Below are positions 9,301 through 17,411 of a stretch of DNA of 64,000 bases, one piece after another (the stretch's first letter is position 1; every line of letters starts with the position of its first letter). Below the pieces are notes generated by a model that was not told the origin of the DNA, did not search any database, and worked only from the letters and a program-made list of their open reading frames with translations. Origin of the DNA: Leptospira limi (GTDB lineage Bacteria > Spirochaetota > Leptospiria > Leptospirales > Leptospiraceae); assembly GCF_026151395.1 (NCBI RefSeq), contig NZ_JAMQPV010000004.1:62001-126000 (forward strand), given 5' to 3'. Made by a program: the position numbers and the translations under genes.

Positions 9301-10084
9301 TTTTTTTCCTCTCAGACCAGTTGTTGGTTTTAGACATCTCGCCGATCCTATTTAAGATTGTTTGAGGGATCGGAGTTTTCCAATAATCGATGCCTTGGGA
9401 AGCCAAAAATCGAATGATCTTTCCTTTTTGTTGGTACCATTTTGTATCAAGTCCACCAAACTCATATCTACGCTTATCAACCAAAAAGAGTGGAACCTTT
9501 TCCTCGTTAGGTTTACCGTATTCAGAACCACCAGTGTATGACATAACCCCTTTGTAATCAACACCATGTTCCAGAAGATACAAAATTTGATCCAGCCGAT
9601 CATAGATCATATATTTTGCAAGCAAGAGACTACCACCATATTTGTTTTGATGATGGATATTTCCCCCTGCCTCCACAAGCAACTGTAAGGTTTCAAGGAT
9701 CTTTGCATACAGTAAGGGAGAGTATCCTCCCATGATTGTATACGAATAGCCGTTATAGTCTGTATGTGAATACTTTATCTGAGAATGAAGGTTGGGATCT
9801 CCACCATGTTGCAATATGATATCAATGATTTCTTTGTGTTTTTTAGCGAGTTCTTCCACCTCCCCAAGATCGCAAACAGCTAGTGCGTATGCAAGATCCC
9901 AAACAGGTGTTTTTTGGAAAACTCGATAATCACTCTTAGAGCCTACAGATAACGATTTTGGGTCAACAGGTTCTTGTAAGTGCCTGGAAACAACAACACG
10001 TTTGAAACTACTTGTGATTTTGTAACAATTGAGTTGTAACAGTATTGTGCACAATACAACAATATGGAACAATTTGAGTCTCAA
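9278..10084 (-). CDS. ankyrin-like lipoprotein paralog
   Basis: A 268-residue probable lipoprotein (signal peptide ending LLQLNC) related to the following gene. It shares the FQKTPVWDLAYAL segment and has the ankyrin hallmarks LQHGGDPN, LLVEAGGNIHHQN and LLEHGVDY. Relative to its paralog it appears to lack about 20 residues in the first repeat: VEELAKKHKEI runs straight into IILQHGGDPN. The C-terminal half diverges. The tandem arrangement and 23-base overlap indicate a duplication. The function is unknown; a periplasmic protein-binding role is likely. Confidence 0.75.
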   Translation of the reverse strand: MRLKLFHIVVLCTILLQLNCYKITSSFKRVVVSRHLQEPVDPKSLSVGSKSDYRVFQKTPVWDLAYALAVCDLGEVEELAKKHKEIIDIILQHGGDPNLHSQIKYSHTDYNGYSYTIMGGYSPLLYAKILETLQLLVEAGGNIHHQNKYGGSLLLAKYMIYDRLDQILYLLEHGVDYKGVMSYTGGSEYGKPNEEKVPLFLVDKRRYEFGGLDTKWYQQKGKIIRFLASQGIDYWKTPIPQTILNRIGEMSKTNNWSERKKNEFISKY

Positions 10085-10121
10085 AGAAGATACCTACCAT
10101 TTCCCATGTCACATCTGTCAT

Positions 10122-10763
10122 TCAATTGCTAAACTCATCCGTAGGTTCAGGGCCTTCTGATTTTTCTAAAACAGCCTGATCAAAATTTTCATCGATTTCT
10201 TTTTGGTTGAGACACTCGGATTCGAGTTTCATTTTATCGTAAGCCTTAAAATATCCAATTTCAGTCGTTTCATAAGGATCCATATTTTTGTTTATGAGAG
10301 TTCTTTTGGCATTTATATACTCTTGAAACAACCAATATGTAAGAGATTTTCCCGTACTGGCAGAGATTTTTTTTGCTATATATATTTTTTTTCCATCCTT
10401 ATCCAACGTAAGGATTCCTATTTCATCTGTCGTTACGTTAAATTCATACAAGGAATTCGAATAAGGACGCCTTGTCCGAAAATGATCTTTTGATAGAAAA
10501 AATCTCATCCCAGAAATCGAAACTACGTCCAATTCCTGTTTGGTATAATCAATGTTAAAATGTTTTCTCAGAAAAATGAAAAGAGAGATATAACCTTTTT
10601 TGTCGTTTGAATACGGCTCTAAACAAAGTCCCTGTTCCCGAGATTGGTTTTCTAGATTTGGTGTTCCCTCTGCCTTTTGATCAAAGGTTTTCGTTTCGAC
10701 CTTACCACATACGAAAAGGAAACTCCCCATCATTAAAATACCTAAACAAATTCGCTTTCTCAT
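10122..10763 (-). CDS. hypothetical lipoprotein
   Basis: About 213 residues. The N-terminus MRKRICLGILMMGSFLFVC is a signal sequence with a plausible lipobox ending at Cys19. An ATG at 10778 would add five residues and overlap the upstream gene by 11 bases; the ATG at 10763 gives a cleaner signal peptide and is used here. The mature part is hydrophilic with no motif I recognise. It follows the secreted-protein gene 10768-11550 without a gap, in the same minus-strand run as the C39 peptidase tail. Confidence 0.65.
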   Translation of the reverse strand: MRKRICLGILMMGSFLFVCGKVETKTFDQKAEGTPNLENQSREQGLCLEPYSNDKKGYISLFIFLRKHFNIDYTKQELDVVSISGMRFFLSKDHFRTRRPYSNSLYEFNVTTDEIGILTLDKDGKKIYIAKKISASTGKSLTYWLFQEYINAKRTLINKNMDPYETTEIGYFKAYDKMKLESECLNQKEIDENFDQAVLEKSEGPEPTDEFSN

Positions 10764-10767
10764 AACC

Positions 10768-11550
10768 TTAGTTAACATACGGATTTCGTTTCCCTTTTAA
10801 CTCTGGAAGCTCATCAATTTCACTGAGTACTTTTTCGTAACTCCCCCAACCTTTGTACCCCATATAGTAGTCTGAAGTGCATAACGGTAGATTCGGTTCA
10901 CCAGGATACACTTCCAAAACTTTCAATTGTATGGCAAAGATATTGCCATACCACGTCGTAGACTTCACTGGTTGAAACGACTGCATGGCATTGATGATTT
11001 TTTCATCTTCTTTTACTTCAATGTCGTAGCTGATGATTTTCTTAAATTTGCCCACAACTTTGATATTCATCATATTATTGACTGCTGTGTAAGGAGCATC
11101 ATAATACGTGAGCCTCATTTTTTTGATTCTCGCATAACGTGCATCAATCGTTCCATCAAATTCGCAATAGTTTTTAAAATAAAAGAGATAATCGTCATTT
11201 AAATCTTTGGACTGTCGATTGTGTTCCAAATCATAGTTCCCGTTATACGAGGCAGAAACATAGATGGCTGGTTCTTTTCCCTGCCATTTGCTCACAAACC
11301 AACGACGACGATCGCCAGATCTTTCGATAATCTCCTTTCGTTCCTTTAAACCAAGTAACTGTTTAAAATCTCCATCTTTAGTATAATAGTTTACAGATCG
11401 AACGATTTCATCACTCTCACTTGTTATCATCGGTCCGCTAAAAAATGCTTCATTGTACTTCTCGATAATGTTAGTAATTTGAAGAAGATCTTTTTTTTCA
11501 TCAGCACGTATCGAAAAAGAGATAAGAAGAAGAATAAATACTTTCTTCAT
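10768..11550 (-). CDS. hypothetical secreted protein
   Basis: A 260-residue protein with a short signal peptide (MKKVFILLLISFSIRA) and no lipobox cysteine, so probably soluble in the periplasm. The mature part is rich in Tyr, Asp and Lys (YDAPYTAVNNMMNIKVVG and similar beta stretches); I know no domain match. Its ATG directly follows the stop codon of the C39-like peptidase tail (TAA then ATG), the same stop/start arrangement seen at the M23 tail. A protective role against that peptidase would fit the context but has no direct support. Confidence 0.65.
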   Translation of the reverse strand: MKKVFILLLISFSIRADEKKDLLQITNIIEKYNEAFFSGPMITSESDEIVRSVNYYTKDGDFKQLLGLKERKEIIERSGDRRRWFVSKWQGKEPAIYVSASYNGNYDLEHNRQSKDLNDDYLFYFKNYCEFDGTIDARYARIKKMRLTYYDAPYTAVNNMMNIKVVGKFKKIISYDIEVKEDEKIINAMQSFQPVKSTTWYGNIFAIQLKVLEVYPGEPNLPLCTSDYYMGYKGWGSYEKVLSEIDELPELKGKRNPYVN

Positions 11551-11799
11551 TTATTTTTTCTCCAAAATAGTAGACCACCGATTCCCGAGTTCGTACGCAC
11601 CATACGGATAGCGAGTGAGCTCTTCTTCTTTGTTGGAATCATTCACAATCCATTCTCCTCTCGCATCACCAAATCCGACGATATACACCCGATGACCTTG
11701 ATGTGGTTCAATTTTCTCATTCTTTTCATTATATTTTGGCTCTGCAGGTGGTGCATCCAAGTACAGTCCTGAATTGACGAATTTACCGTTTCGCAATTT
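11551..11799 (-). pseudogene. C-terminal remnant of a papain-like (C39-type) cysteine peptidase
   Basis: The open frame is closed upstream by a TAA at 11800-11802 and a TTG at 11796 could start 81 residues. The core GHRVYIVGFGD followed by GEWIVNDS matches the histidine and Asn/Asp half of C39-like and other papain-fold peptidases, where His pairs with a cysteine that would lie well upstream. That half, with the catalytic Cys, is absent. The stop codon is immediately followed by the start of the secreted-protein gene at 11550. It is either an orphan C-terminal cassette or a deletion remnant. Confidence 0.55.
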
Positions 11800-11821
11800 T
11801 TATTTGATTCCCTTGTGTTTG

Positions 11822-11986
11822 TCAATAGTATCCGTAAAAGATTTTGTTAGGATTGGGAACTTTGAGACCAAAAAAGCGATGGTTTTGTTTTAAACATTGA
11901 TTGCATTCGAAGGCATTTTTCCAGTTTCCCCTTCCTAGAAGGGAGTCCGAGTTCCCTCGTGGATGAGTATTCATACAACATTTGTA
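11822..11986 (-). pseudogene. cysteine-containing orphan tail or micro-ORF
   Basis: The minus-strand frame between a TAA (11987-11989) and a TGA (11822-11824) reads as convincing protein: CCMNTHPRGNSD, then ECNQCLKQNHRFFG, then a Pro/Asn/Tyr-rich end. An ATG at 11974 would give 50 residues. The C-x2-C pair looks like a small zinc site. No ribosome binding site is visible. The same frame is open further upstream (12070-11990) with one intervening stop, so this may be the decayed end of a longer gene. No family recognised. Confidence 0.35.
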
Positions 11987-12070
11987 TTAGTACAAAACTG
12001 AACTCACTTCCTGGATCATCTGATCAAAAATTGTTACGACTGACAGGTTTTCCTCTGTTTTAGATTTTAC

Positions 12071-12154
12071 TTACTTCGTGTCCTTCATTTGTAATGCCAA
12101 ACCATCCGATGACAAACACATTTCCAAACGTTCAATTCGTACAAGATTTACACA
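12071..12154 (-). pseudogene. decayed 3' end of a lipoprotein gene related to 7436-8191
   Basis: Twenty-seven codons closed by stops on both sides. The last 26 residues align without gaps to the C-terminus of the lipoprotein at 7436-8191, with 11 identities including DGLA, the following Gln and Lys, and the same terminal Lys. This shows that a second member of that family once ended here. The rest of the gene is missing. Confidence 0.5.
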
Positions 12155-12196
12155 TTATTTATTAAATTAGAACATATTGATGAACGAAAGTACCGA

Positions 12197-12228
12197 TTGT
12201 TTTAGTTCTTTTTTATGAACTAAAACAA
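12197..12228. repeat. 12-bp inverted repeat upstream of the barrel gene
   Basis: Perfect 12-base arms TTGTTTTAGTTC and GAACTAAAACAA are separated by an 8-base T-rich loop. The site lies about 140 bases before the porin-like gene and just past a decayed lipoprotein tail. It could be a terminator for leftward transcription or a regulatory hairpin in the porin leader; low G+C in the stem makes a strong terminator less likely. Confidence 0.5.
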
Positions 12229-12366
12229 AGACTCCATATAAAAGTACATATTGTCCAGTTTTTATGAGAATATCAGAATTTTTAAACTTTTTCCCTCCAA
12301 TCTGTACGATTCTTGCATTCGCTATTCGCATAGGAGAAGACCCAAGTGGTCTTTTGATAATCAATC

Positions 12367-14103
12367 ATGCGAAGATACTTCATTTTATATGTAATCCTTT
12401 TGGCGACTGGCTACCCAGTCTCTGCTCAAACTACTACTACCGAGCCGAATGTTACAAGTCCAAACATTCCAAGTCCCTCTCGGGAACCCATCCAAGAACC
12501 AAAACCGAGTCCTCCTCCGACATGGTCAGATGGTTTTAGCGCTGGTGCTTTTGTTCGTTTTCGACCAGAGATGAAGTATAATTTTGATTTCAATCGGAAT
12601 ACAAATGACAATGTCGATTTTACAGGACAGAAGATACAGTTCTTCGTCCAAAAAGAATTCACGAAAGATATCATTGCCAAAGTCACGTTCCAAGATAGCC
12701 GGTTATGGGGGGCTGAAAAAGGATCATTAACGGGAATCGCTACTGCCAATGATGGGACAAGGCAAAGTACAGATGTAAGAGAAGCGTATATAGAGAGTAA
12801 AAATAATTTTAGCCTCCCCTTACACGTACAAGCTGGTCGTCAAATTTTGCGTTATGGTGATGAACGATTGGTGGGTTCCCTTGATTGGACAAATGTTGGA
12901 AGGAGTTTTGATGGACTTCGTTTCAAATGGGAAGACAAATTCTTTTCCTCACATCTTTTTGTCACTTCGGTAAGCGAACGACATTCGGATATTGCAGGTA
13001 ATACAACCAATTTTGGAGTAAAATCTCAGTACAATACTTACCTTGATTGTCCCTATAACGGCACAAAAGTTTGCACACCTAAAATCGATGCACAAAGACA
13101 AGAGTTAGGTGATTCATACTTCACAGGTTTTTATAATACACTCAAACCTTCTGATTATTTGCATATTGATTTGTATTATTTGGGATTACAAAAAGAATAC
13201 CTTCGCACAAACAATTCCCTTGTCCTAACCACGGGAGAAGTTGGGAATCCAAACACACGTGCGGGACGATGGGACGTACTCCATACTTATGGAATCCGAG
13301 TTACAAACAAAACGCAAGCCGGCAAAAAAGCACTTCAAGCAATAGATTATTCCTTTGAATATGCTACCCAAACAGGAACTACGGGTAGGAATATGACTCC
13401 CAAATGGGACTTTTTCCAAACCAATGTGAGTTTGCTTGACCCTCTCACCAATACAACATACCAACAAAATTTATACCGCGAAAAAGAACGTTATAAAACC
13501 TTCGCCTTTGGTGCTGACATTGGTTATACAATTTCTAAAGTAAGGATGGGAGTCGCTTATGATGTAGGAAGTGGTGATCCAAATCGCACAGATGGATCAA
13601 TTGCATCCTTCCAAAACCTTTTTCACACAAACCACTTTTTTTATGGAATGGCTGACCAAGTCAGTTGGGTGAATATGAAATCAAAATCGATTAATCTAAG
13701 TTATGCCACTGAATCTTATGGAACATTCCGAATCGATTATTTTGCCATCGAAAAACACAAATTACAAGATAGTTGGTATGACTTAGTTGGAAATGCAAAA
13801 TCGGGTGCGAGTACTGAATCCATTTCGAATAACCAATACGATGTAAGCCAAGTATTGACAGAAAATGGTACAGGGAACAATCGACCAGTGTCCTTACTCG
13901 GAAGGTCACTCTTTCGTGAAGTGGATGTAAAATACAATCTTCCTTATAAAAACATTCTGATCGAAGGTGGTTATAGTATGATTTTTGCGGGAGATGCAAT
14001 CCAAAACAAAGTGAATGACCGAACTGTGAATGCTAACGTGTATACAAATCAATTTTCGAAAACAGCACAGTTTGCATATCTGATGGTTACATCACAGTTC
14101 TAA
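12367..14103 (+). CDS. alginate-export-family outer-membrane beta-barrel protein
   Basis: A 578-residue outer-membrane protein. The signal peptide (cut after PVSAQ) is followed by a Thr/Pro-rich linker of about 35 residues and then a barrel with alternating amphipathic strands. The early motif LHVQAGRQILRYGDERLVG plus SFDGLRFKW is typical of the alginate export (AlgE-like) family of substrate channels. The end (FAYLMVTSQF) finishes with an aromatic residue, as expected for insertion by BamA. No alginate genes are nearby, so it more likely passes some anionic or oligosaccharide solute. It is the only plus-strand gene in a minus-strand lipoprotein zone. Confidence 0.82.
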   Translation: MRRYFILYVILLATGYPVSAQTTTTEPNVTSPNIPSPSREPIQEPKPSPPPTWSDGFSAGAFVRFRPEMKYNFDFNRNTNDNVDFTGQKIQFFVQKEFTKDIIAKVTFQDSRLWGAEKGSLTGIATANDGTRQSTDVREAYIESKNNFSLPLHVQAGRQILRYGDERLVGSLDWTNVGRSFDGLRFKWEDKFFSSHLFVTSVSERHSDIAGNTTNFGVKSQYNTYLDCPYNGTKVCTPKIDAQRQELGDSYFTGFYNTLKPSDYLHIDLYYLGLQKEYLRTNNSLVLTTGEVGNPNTRAGRWDVLHTYGIRVTNKTQAGKKALQAIDYSFEYATQTGTTGRNMTPKWDFFQTNVSLLDPLTNTTYQQNLYREKERYKTFAFGADIGYTISKVRMGVAYDVGSGDPNRTDGSIASFQNLFHTNHFFYGMADQVSWVNMKSKSINLSYATESYGTFRIDYFAIEKHKLQDSWYDLVGNAKSGASTESISNNQYDVSQVLTENGTGNNRPVSLLGRSLFREVDVKYNLPYKNILIEGGYSMIFAGDAIQNKVNDRTVNANVYTNQFSKTAQFAYLMVTSQF

Positions 14104-14226
14104 TAGGAAATTTAGGTTTCGGGTAACAAGATAAAAAAGATCCAATCACCTTCTTACATGGATCTCTATGTAAAAAGGTCGAATGACTGAGTTGGCAACA
14201 TTTTTTTGGCTCAATCTGGAGGTTCA

Positions 14227-14838
14227 CTATTTTTTAAATTTCAAATTCTCAAAAAACTCACTTGATGCCTCAAGTGTTAACCGTAACTCATTTCCTAGGA
14301 AATAGATATAAGCATCAGCAGTTTCATTTTTATGTATAACGATGAGATTACAATATTTATATGAAAAATTGAGTTTGGGATCAAATTCAAAAAGACTATT
14401 GCTCCCCCAATTTGCATTAAAAACATTTAATAGAATTTTCTCAGGTAGCGGATTCGACTTAATTTTAGGATTATCTCCTGCTAAATTCATAAGAATCAGT
14501 ATAAAATCTTGGGCATATGAATTATCATTTGGTTTAATGATAAATGCATTAGGATTATTTTTTAAGAATTCTTCATATTGATCGATTTTATCTTTAAATG
14601 AATTGATATGATATCTTATTTCGGTGCCATTTGTTTTATTTCTTAAAGCATAATTATATTGAAAGGGACCATCATTTAAATTCTTACTCAGTTCATAATT
14701 GTCTGGTTTTAAGTTTTTTATGACTAACTGATTTGAGTTTAAAATTCTCAAAAAATCATTTGTAATTTGATTGTCCTCAGTATTTTGAACACTCGTACAA
14801 GCTACAATCAGATATACTAATAAGATTGTTTTTTTCAT
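14227..14838 (-). CDS. hypothetical lipoprotein
   Basis: A 203-residue lipoprotein with signal MKKTILLVYLIVAC (Cys14). The mature part is Asn/Lys rich with several beta stretches and no recognised motif. It lies 28 bases after an orphan C-terminal tail (14867-15022), repeating the tail-then-lipoprotein pattern seen at 8191 and 11551. Its base composition is more A+T rich than the neighbouring housekeeping genes, consistent with an accessory gene. Confidence 0.65.
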   Translation of the reverse strand: MKKTILLVYLIVACTSVQNTEDNQITNDFLRILNSNQLVIKNLKPDNYELSKNLNDGPFQYNYALRNKTNGTEIRYHINSFKDKIDQYEEFLKNNPNAFIIKPNDNSYAQDFILILMNLAGDNPKIKSNPLPEKILLNVFNANWGSNSLFEFDPKLNFSYKYCNLIVIHKNETADAYIYFLGNELRLTLEASSEFFENLKFKK

Positions 14839-14866
14839 TTTTCTGGCCTTACCTTTTTTTAATTAC

Positions 14867-15022
14867 TCATACAAAACATTCTTTGAACCATACTTCCTTT
14901 GGAGACTCTTCTTTATGGGAAATCTCTCTTCGATCCATTCCTTTTCCTCTAAACGTAAATTCACCAGATTTATCTCTTACATAGATATAAGTATTTGATA
15001 AAATAATTCTGATTCTGTAAGC
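14867..15022 (-). pseudogene. orphan C-terminal tail
   Basis: About 51 codons closed upstream by a TGA (15023-15025) and ending at 14867 read as real protein: NTYIYVRDKSGEFTFRGKG, then a charged stretch and EVWFKECFV at the end. There is no start codon near the beginning, so it is a remnant of a longer gene. Family unknown. It sits between two lipoprotein genes on the same strand. Confidence 0.45.
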
Positions 15023-15028
15023 TCACGA

Positions 15029-15346
15029 TCAATTGCAATAATTGGACTCATATTCATTTTGAATCAAATCCGCTGCCTTTTTATTCTTATATTGAGTGTA
15101 CGGCAAAACCAACATTGGTGTGAATCCAATTGGACCTGTCCAAAAACCAACACCAAAGGATAAAGCAGAAATGGCTGCAGTAAAATTTCTATTTTCTACT
15201 TGAATTTCCCTCATTTGACGTTTCGCATGAAAATATTGAGCCACACACTCTTCTGTGTCATTTTTCGGAGACTCTGGAACAGAAATACAAGCTGCAACTA
15301 ACAAAAACAATATTATCATAAATGACTTAAAATTTCTTTTGCACAT
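15029..15346 (-). CDS. small lipoprotein with a hydrophobic segment
   Basis: A 105-residue lipoprotein (signal ending LLVAAC, Cys20). The mature part has a charged helix (QYFHAKRQMREIQVENRNF) and then a glycine-rich hydrophobic segment (SFGVGFWTGPIGF), which could insert in a membrane. The start overlaps the 3' end of the lipoprotein gene upstream by about 30 bases. Function not recognised. Confidence 0.6.
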   Translation of the reverse strand: MCKRNFKSFMIILFLLVAACISVPESPKNDTEECVAQYFHAKRQMREIQVENRNFTAAISALSFGVGFWTGPIGFTPMLVLPYTQYKNKKAADLIQNEYESNYCN

Positions 15347-15909
15347 CTGTCCATCACCTTAAGATTAGCAACTTCAATCATGGATTCAATTTCACTCGTA
15401 CGATAAAATCCATAAATCTCTACAGTTTTTTTGGCATTTTCAATGAGCTCAGTGTTAGCTTTTTCAATACCATTGACGGACATCTTACATAAAAGTTTTA
15501 CCTCATATGTAACATTGCGTACTTGTAAAGGCCAGTATCCTGTCATTGGCCAAATGGCTGGCCAGGTTTTCCACATATTAAAGTTTGATTCCAAATTTGG
15601 ATAAACTTCTATATCAAACAGATACTTATCCACCTCTTCATTCACAATTCGATCGTTAGAGACATCTAACACTTGGTTGCTAACTCGATTATTCTTTAGA
15701 ATCGATTTAAAAGTATACTTCCAAGCTTTTGTATAGTTAACACTATCAGAAGTATAAACTTCAAACTTACCAATGTAAACTGCTTGGTTTATAATAGGAT
15801 AAATGGTATTTTCTGATTCTCTAGGTTGCGGAACTTGTTTGATGTCAATTGCACAGGAAACAAACAAAAAGAAAATAGATATACTCGTAATATTTTTACC
15901 ATTTAACAT
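15316..15909 (-). CDS. hypothetical lipoprotein
   Basis: About 197 residues. The signal (NITSISIFFLFVSC) ends in a spirochaete-type lipobox. Three in-frame starts are possible (TTG 15927, ATG 15918, ATG 15909); the last is preferred because an AAGG element lies about 11 bases upstream. The mature part has beta-type segments and the aromatic/proline patch WKTWPAIWPMTGYWPL. It begins at the very end of the ZIP transporter gene, so it may be cotranscribed with it. No known family. Confidence 0.6.
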   Translation of the reverse strand: MLNGKNITSISIFFLFVSCAIDIKQVPQPRESENTIYPIINQAVYIGKFEVYTSDSVNYTKAWKYTFKSILKNNRVSNQVLDVSNDRIVNEEVDKYLFDIEVYPNLESNFNMWKTWPAIWPMTGYWPLQVRNVTYEVKLLCKMSVNGIEKANTELIENAKKTVEIYGFYRTSEIESMIEVANLKVMDRCAKEILSHL

Positions 15910-15923
15910 TTGTATCATTACCT

Positions 15924-16736
15924 TCAACCAAGTCCCACATCTAAAGCCATCATCAGCACAAATCCAAACATCGCACCGAGTGTAGACATTTCGGTTTCTT
16001 TCCCTGTATGTGATTCTGGAATCAATTCCTCAACCACAACAAAGATCATCGCACCTGCCGCGAAGGAGAGTGCAAACGGAAGGATACTGGCTACATAAAA
16101 CACAAGGGCCGCACCGAGAAGTCCTCCTATGGGTTCGACAAATCCAGAAAGTTGGCCATACCAAAAACTTTTTTTGGCACTATACCCTTCGCGTAACAAT
16201 GGAATGGAAACCGCAGCACCTTCCGGGATATTTTGGATCCCAATCCCAAAGGCAACCACCACTGCCGCCATAAGAGCCTCGTAAGTAAACCCATCACCTA
16301 AGGCACCAAAGGCGACACCTACCGCAAGTCCCTCTGGGATATTATGCAAAGTAATGGCAAGGATGAGTAACAAACTCCTTTGGAAAGAGGACTTCCCGCC
16401 TTCGAGTCGGTTTTCTTCTAAACCAACGTGTAAATGTGGGAGGAGTTTGTGGAGAGCAAACAAGGAAAGTCCACCTGATAAAAACCCAAGGCTTACATGG
16501 AACCAAGCAGGTTGGCCGACATTTTCTGAAAGTTCAATCGAAGGAAGCAAAAGTGACCAAAAACTGGCAGCAATCATAATGCCAGAGGCAAAGCCAAGCA
16601 TCGCATTAAACACAGGCCTTGGCACCGTACGAAAGAAAAACACAAACCCTGCTCCAAACGCAGTACAAAACCAAGTAAACCCAGTGGCAAGAAGTGCCAA
16701 TACCACTGGATGGAATGAAAGTAGATCAATGAACAT
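15924..16736 (-). CDS. ZIP-family divalent metal transporter (GufA-like)
   Basis: A 270-residue inner-membrane protein with about eight transmembrane helices. The two metal-binding helices are visible as HNIPEGLAVG and QNIPEGAAVS, the hallmark of ZIP proteins of the GufA/ZupT group. A short His-containing loop (LLPHLHVG) lies between helices 3 and 4. It should import Zn2+ or a similar divalent cation. Its start abuts the stop codon of the secreted-protein gene upstream (16737), so the two are probably one transcript. Confidence 0.92.
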   Translation of the reverse strand: MFIDLLSFHPVVLALLATGFTWFCTAFGAGFVFFFRTVPRPVFNAMLGFASGIMIAASFWSLLLPSIELSENVGQPAWFHVSLGFLSGGLSLFALHKLLPHLHVGLEENRLEGGKSSFQRSLLLILAITLHNIPEGLAVGVAFGALGDGFTYEALMAAVVVAFGIGIQNIPEGAAVSIPLLREGYSAKKSFWYGQLSGFVEPIGGLLGAALVFYVASILPFALSFAAGAMIFVVVEELIPESHTGKETEMSTLGAMFGFVLMMALDVGLG

Positions 16737-17321
16737 CTATTTGGCGGGCATCATCCCAACATACAAAGAACTCATTTCTTTGGCACGCCAAAGTCCGTCG
16801 GAGTCTTTTTCCACAGTGACAGGACGGTAACTGGAAGCACCTTTTGTAGCAACAAAGAGTTTGATCCGACCAGAAGACTCTTCTCCTGAATAGGGATTGG
16901 TGTAGGTTTCGACTGTGAGAGGAAGATTCGGCGTATACCCGTTAGATGGTTCTGCCCCTTTCCAATACCCATTTGGTAACATTTTGTATTTGTCGAGTTG
17001 TCCAAGCAAATAGGAATCACTTCCTCCTAAATCCACTCCATCAATCGCTGTTGGTTTGTTCGATTTTTGTCTGTTTTTGGAAAGGACAGAAAGTACCACA
17101 GCCTTTCTTCCTAATTCTGGATTTTTTCCGTAGAGAGAGATGGCAAGGACTAAAACGGCAACTCCACCTTCTGGAGTTGTGGCGGTGGCCGCTTGGATGG
17201 ATTTGAATTCTTCAATTGTGTTTGGTTCAGAGGAAAAACTGACAGGTGTTCGTTCTGTCAAATTTTGAGCCACAAGGGATATGGTAAACGAGACCAGAAG
17301 TAATGTTACAATTCGTTTCAT
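16737..17321 (-). CDS. conserved secreted protein of unknown function
   Basis: About 194 residues after choosing the ATG at 17321, which begins a good signal peptide (MKRIVTLLLVSFTISLVAQ); a longer frame starting at 17357 adds 12 polar residues. The mature part contains EFKSIQAAT, an Ala/Val hydrophobic helix (GGVAVLVLAISLYG) and several beta stretches. I do not recognise the family. It ends directly at the start codon of the ZIP transporter gene, suggesting cotranscription. Confidence 0.72.
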   Translation of the reverse strand: MKRIVTLLLVSFTISLVAQNLTERTPVSFSSEPNTIEEFKSIQAATATTPEGGVAVLVLAISLYGKNPELGRKAVVLSVLSKNRQKSNKPTAIDGVDLGGSDSYLLGQLDKYKMLPNGYWKGAEPSNGYTPNLPLTVETYTNPYSGEESSGRIKLFVATKGASSYRPVTVEKDSDGLWRAKEMSSLYVGMMPAK

Positions 17322-17411
17322 GGGCGAAAATCTTAGTTTGATTTCCTTTGGATGCAATCCTTTTTCTAATTTTTTTCTTTACCATTGGGCGAAAAGGGTT
17401 AAGTTATTTTT

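Larger units (their letters stand above)
11797..12366. other. 570-base stretch without an intact gene
   Basis: This stretch holds two orphan minus-strand tails (11822-11986 and 12071-12154), a short open piece between them in the same frame (about 11990-12070), and a strong inverted repeat at 12197-12228. The final 200 bases should carry the promoter of the outer-membrane barrel gene at 12367. A minus-strand reading frame at 12167-12364 is open, but I cannot support it as a gene. Confidence 0.6.

Noticed and set aside
12167..12364. Minus-strand 65-codon frame before the barrel gene
   Set aside because: No ribosome-binding site or family; it spans the inverted repeat and the expected promoter of the barrel gene.
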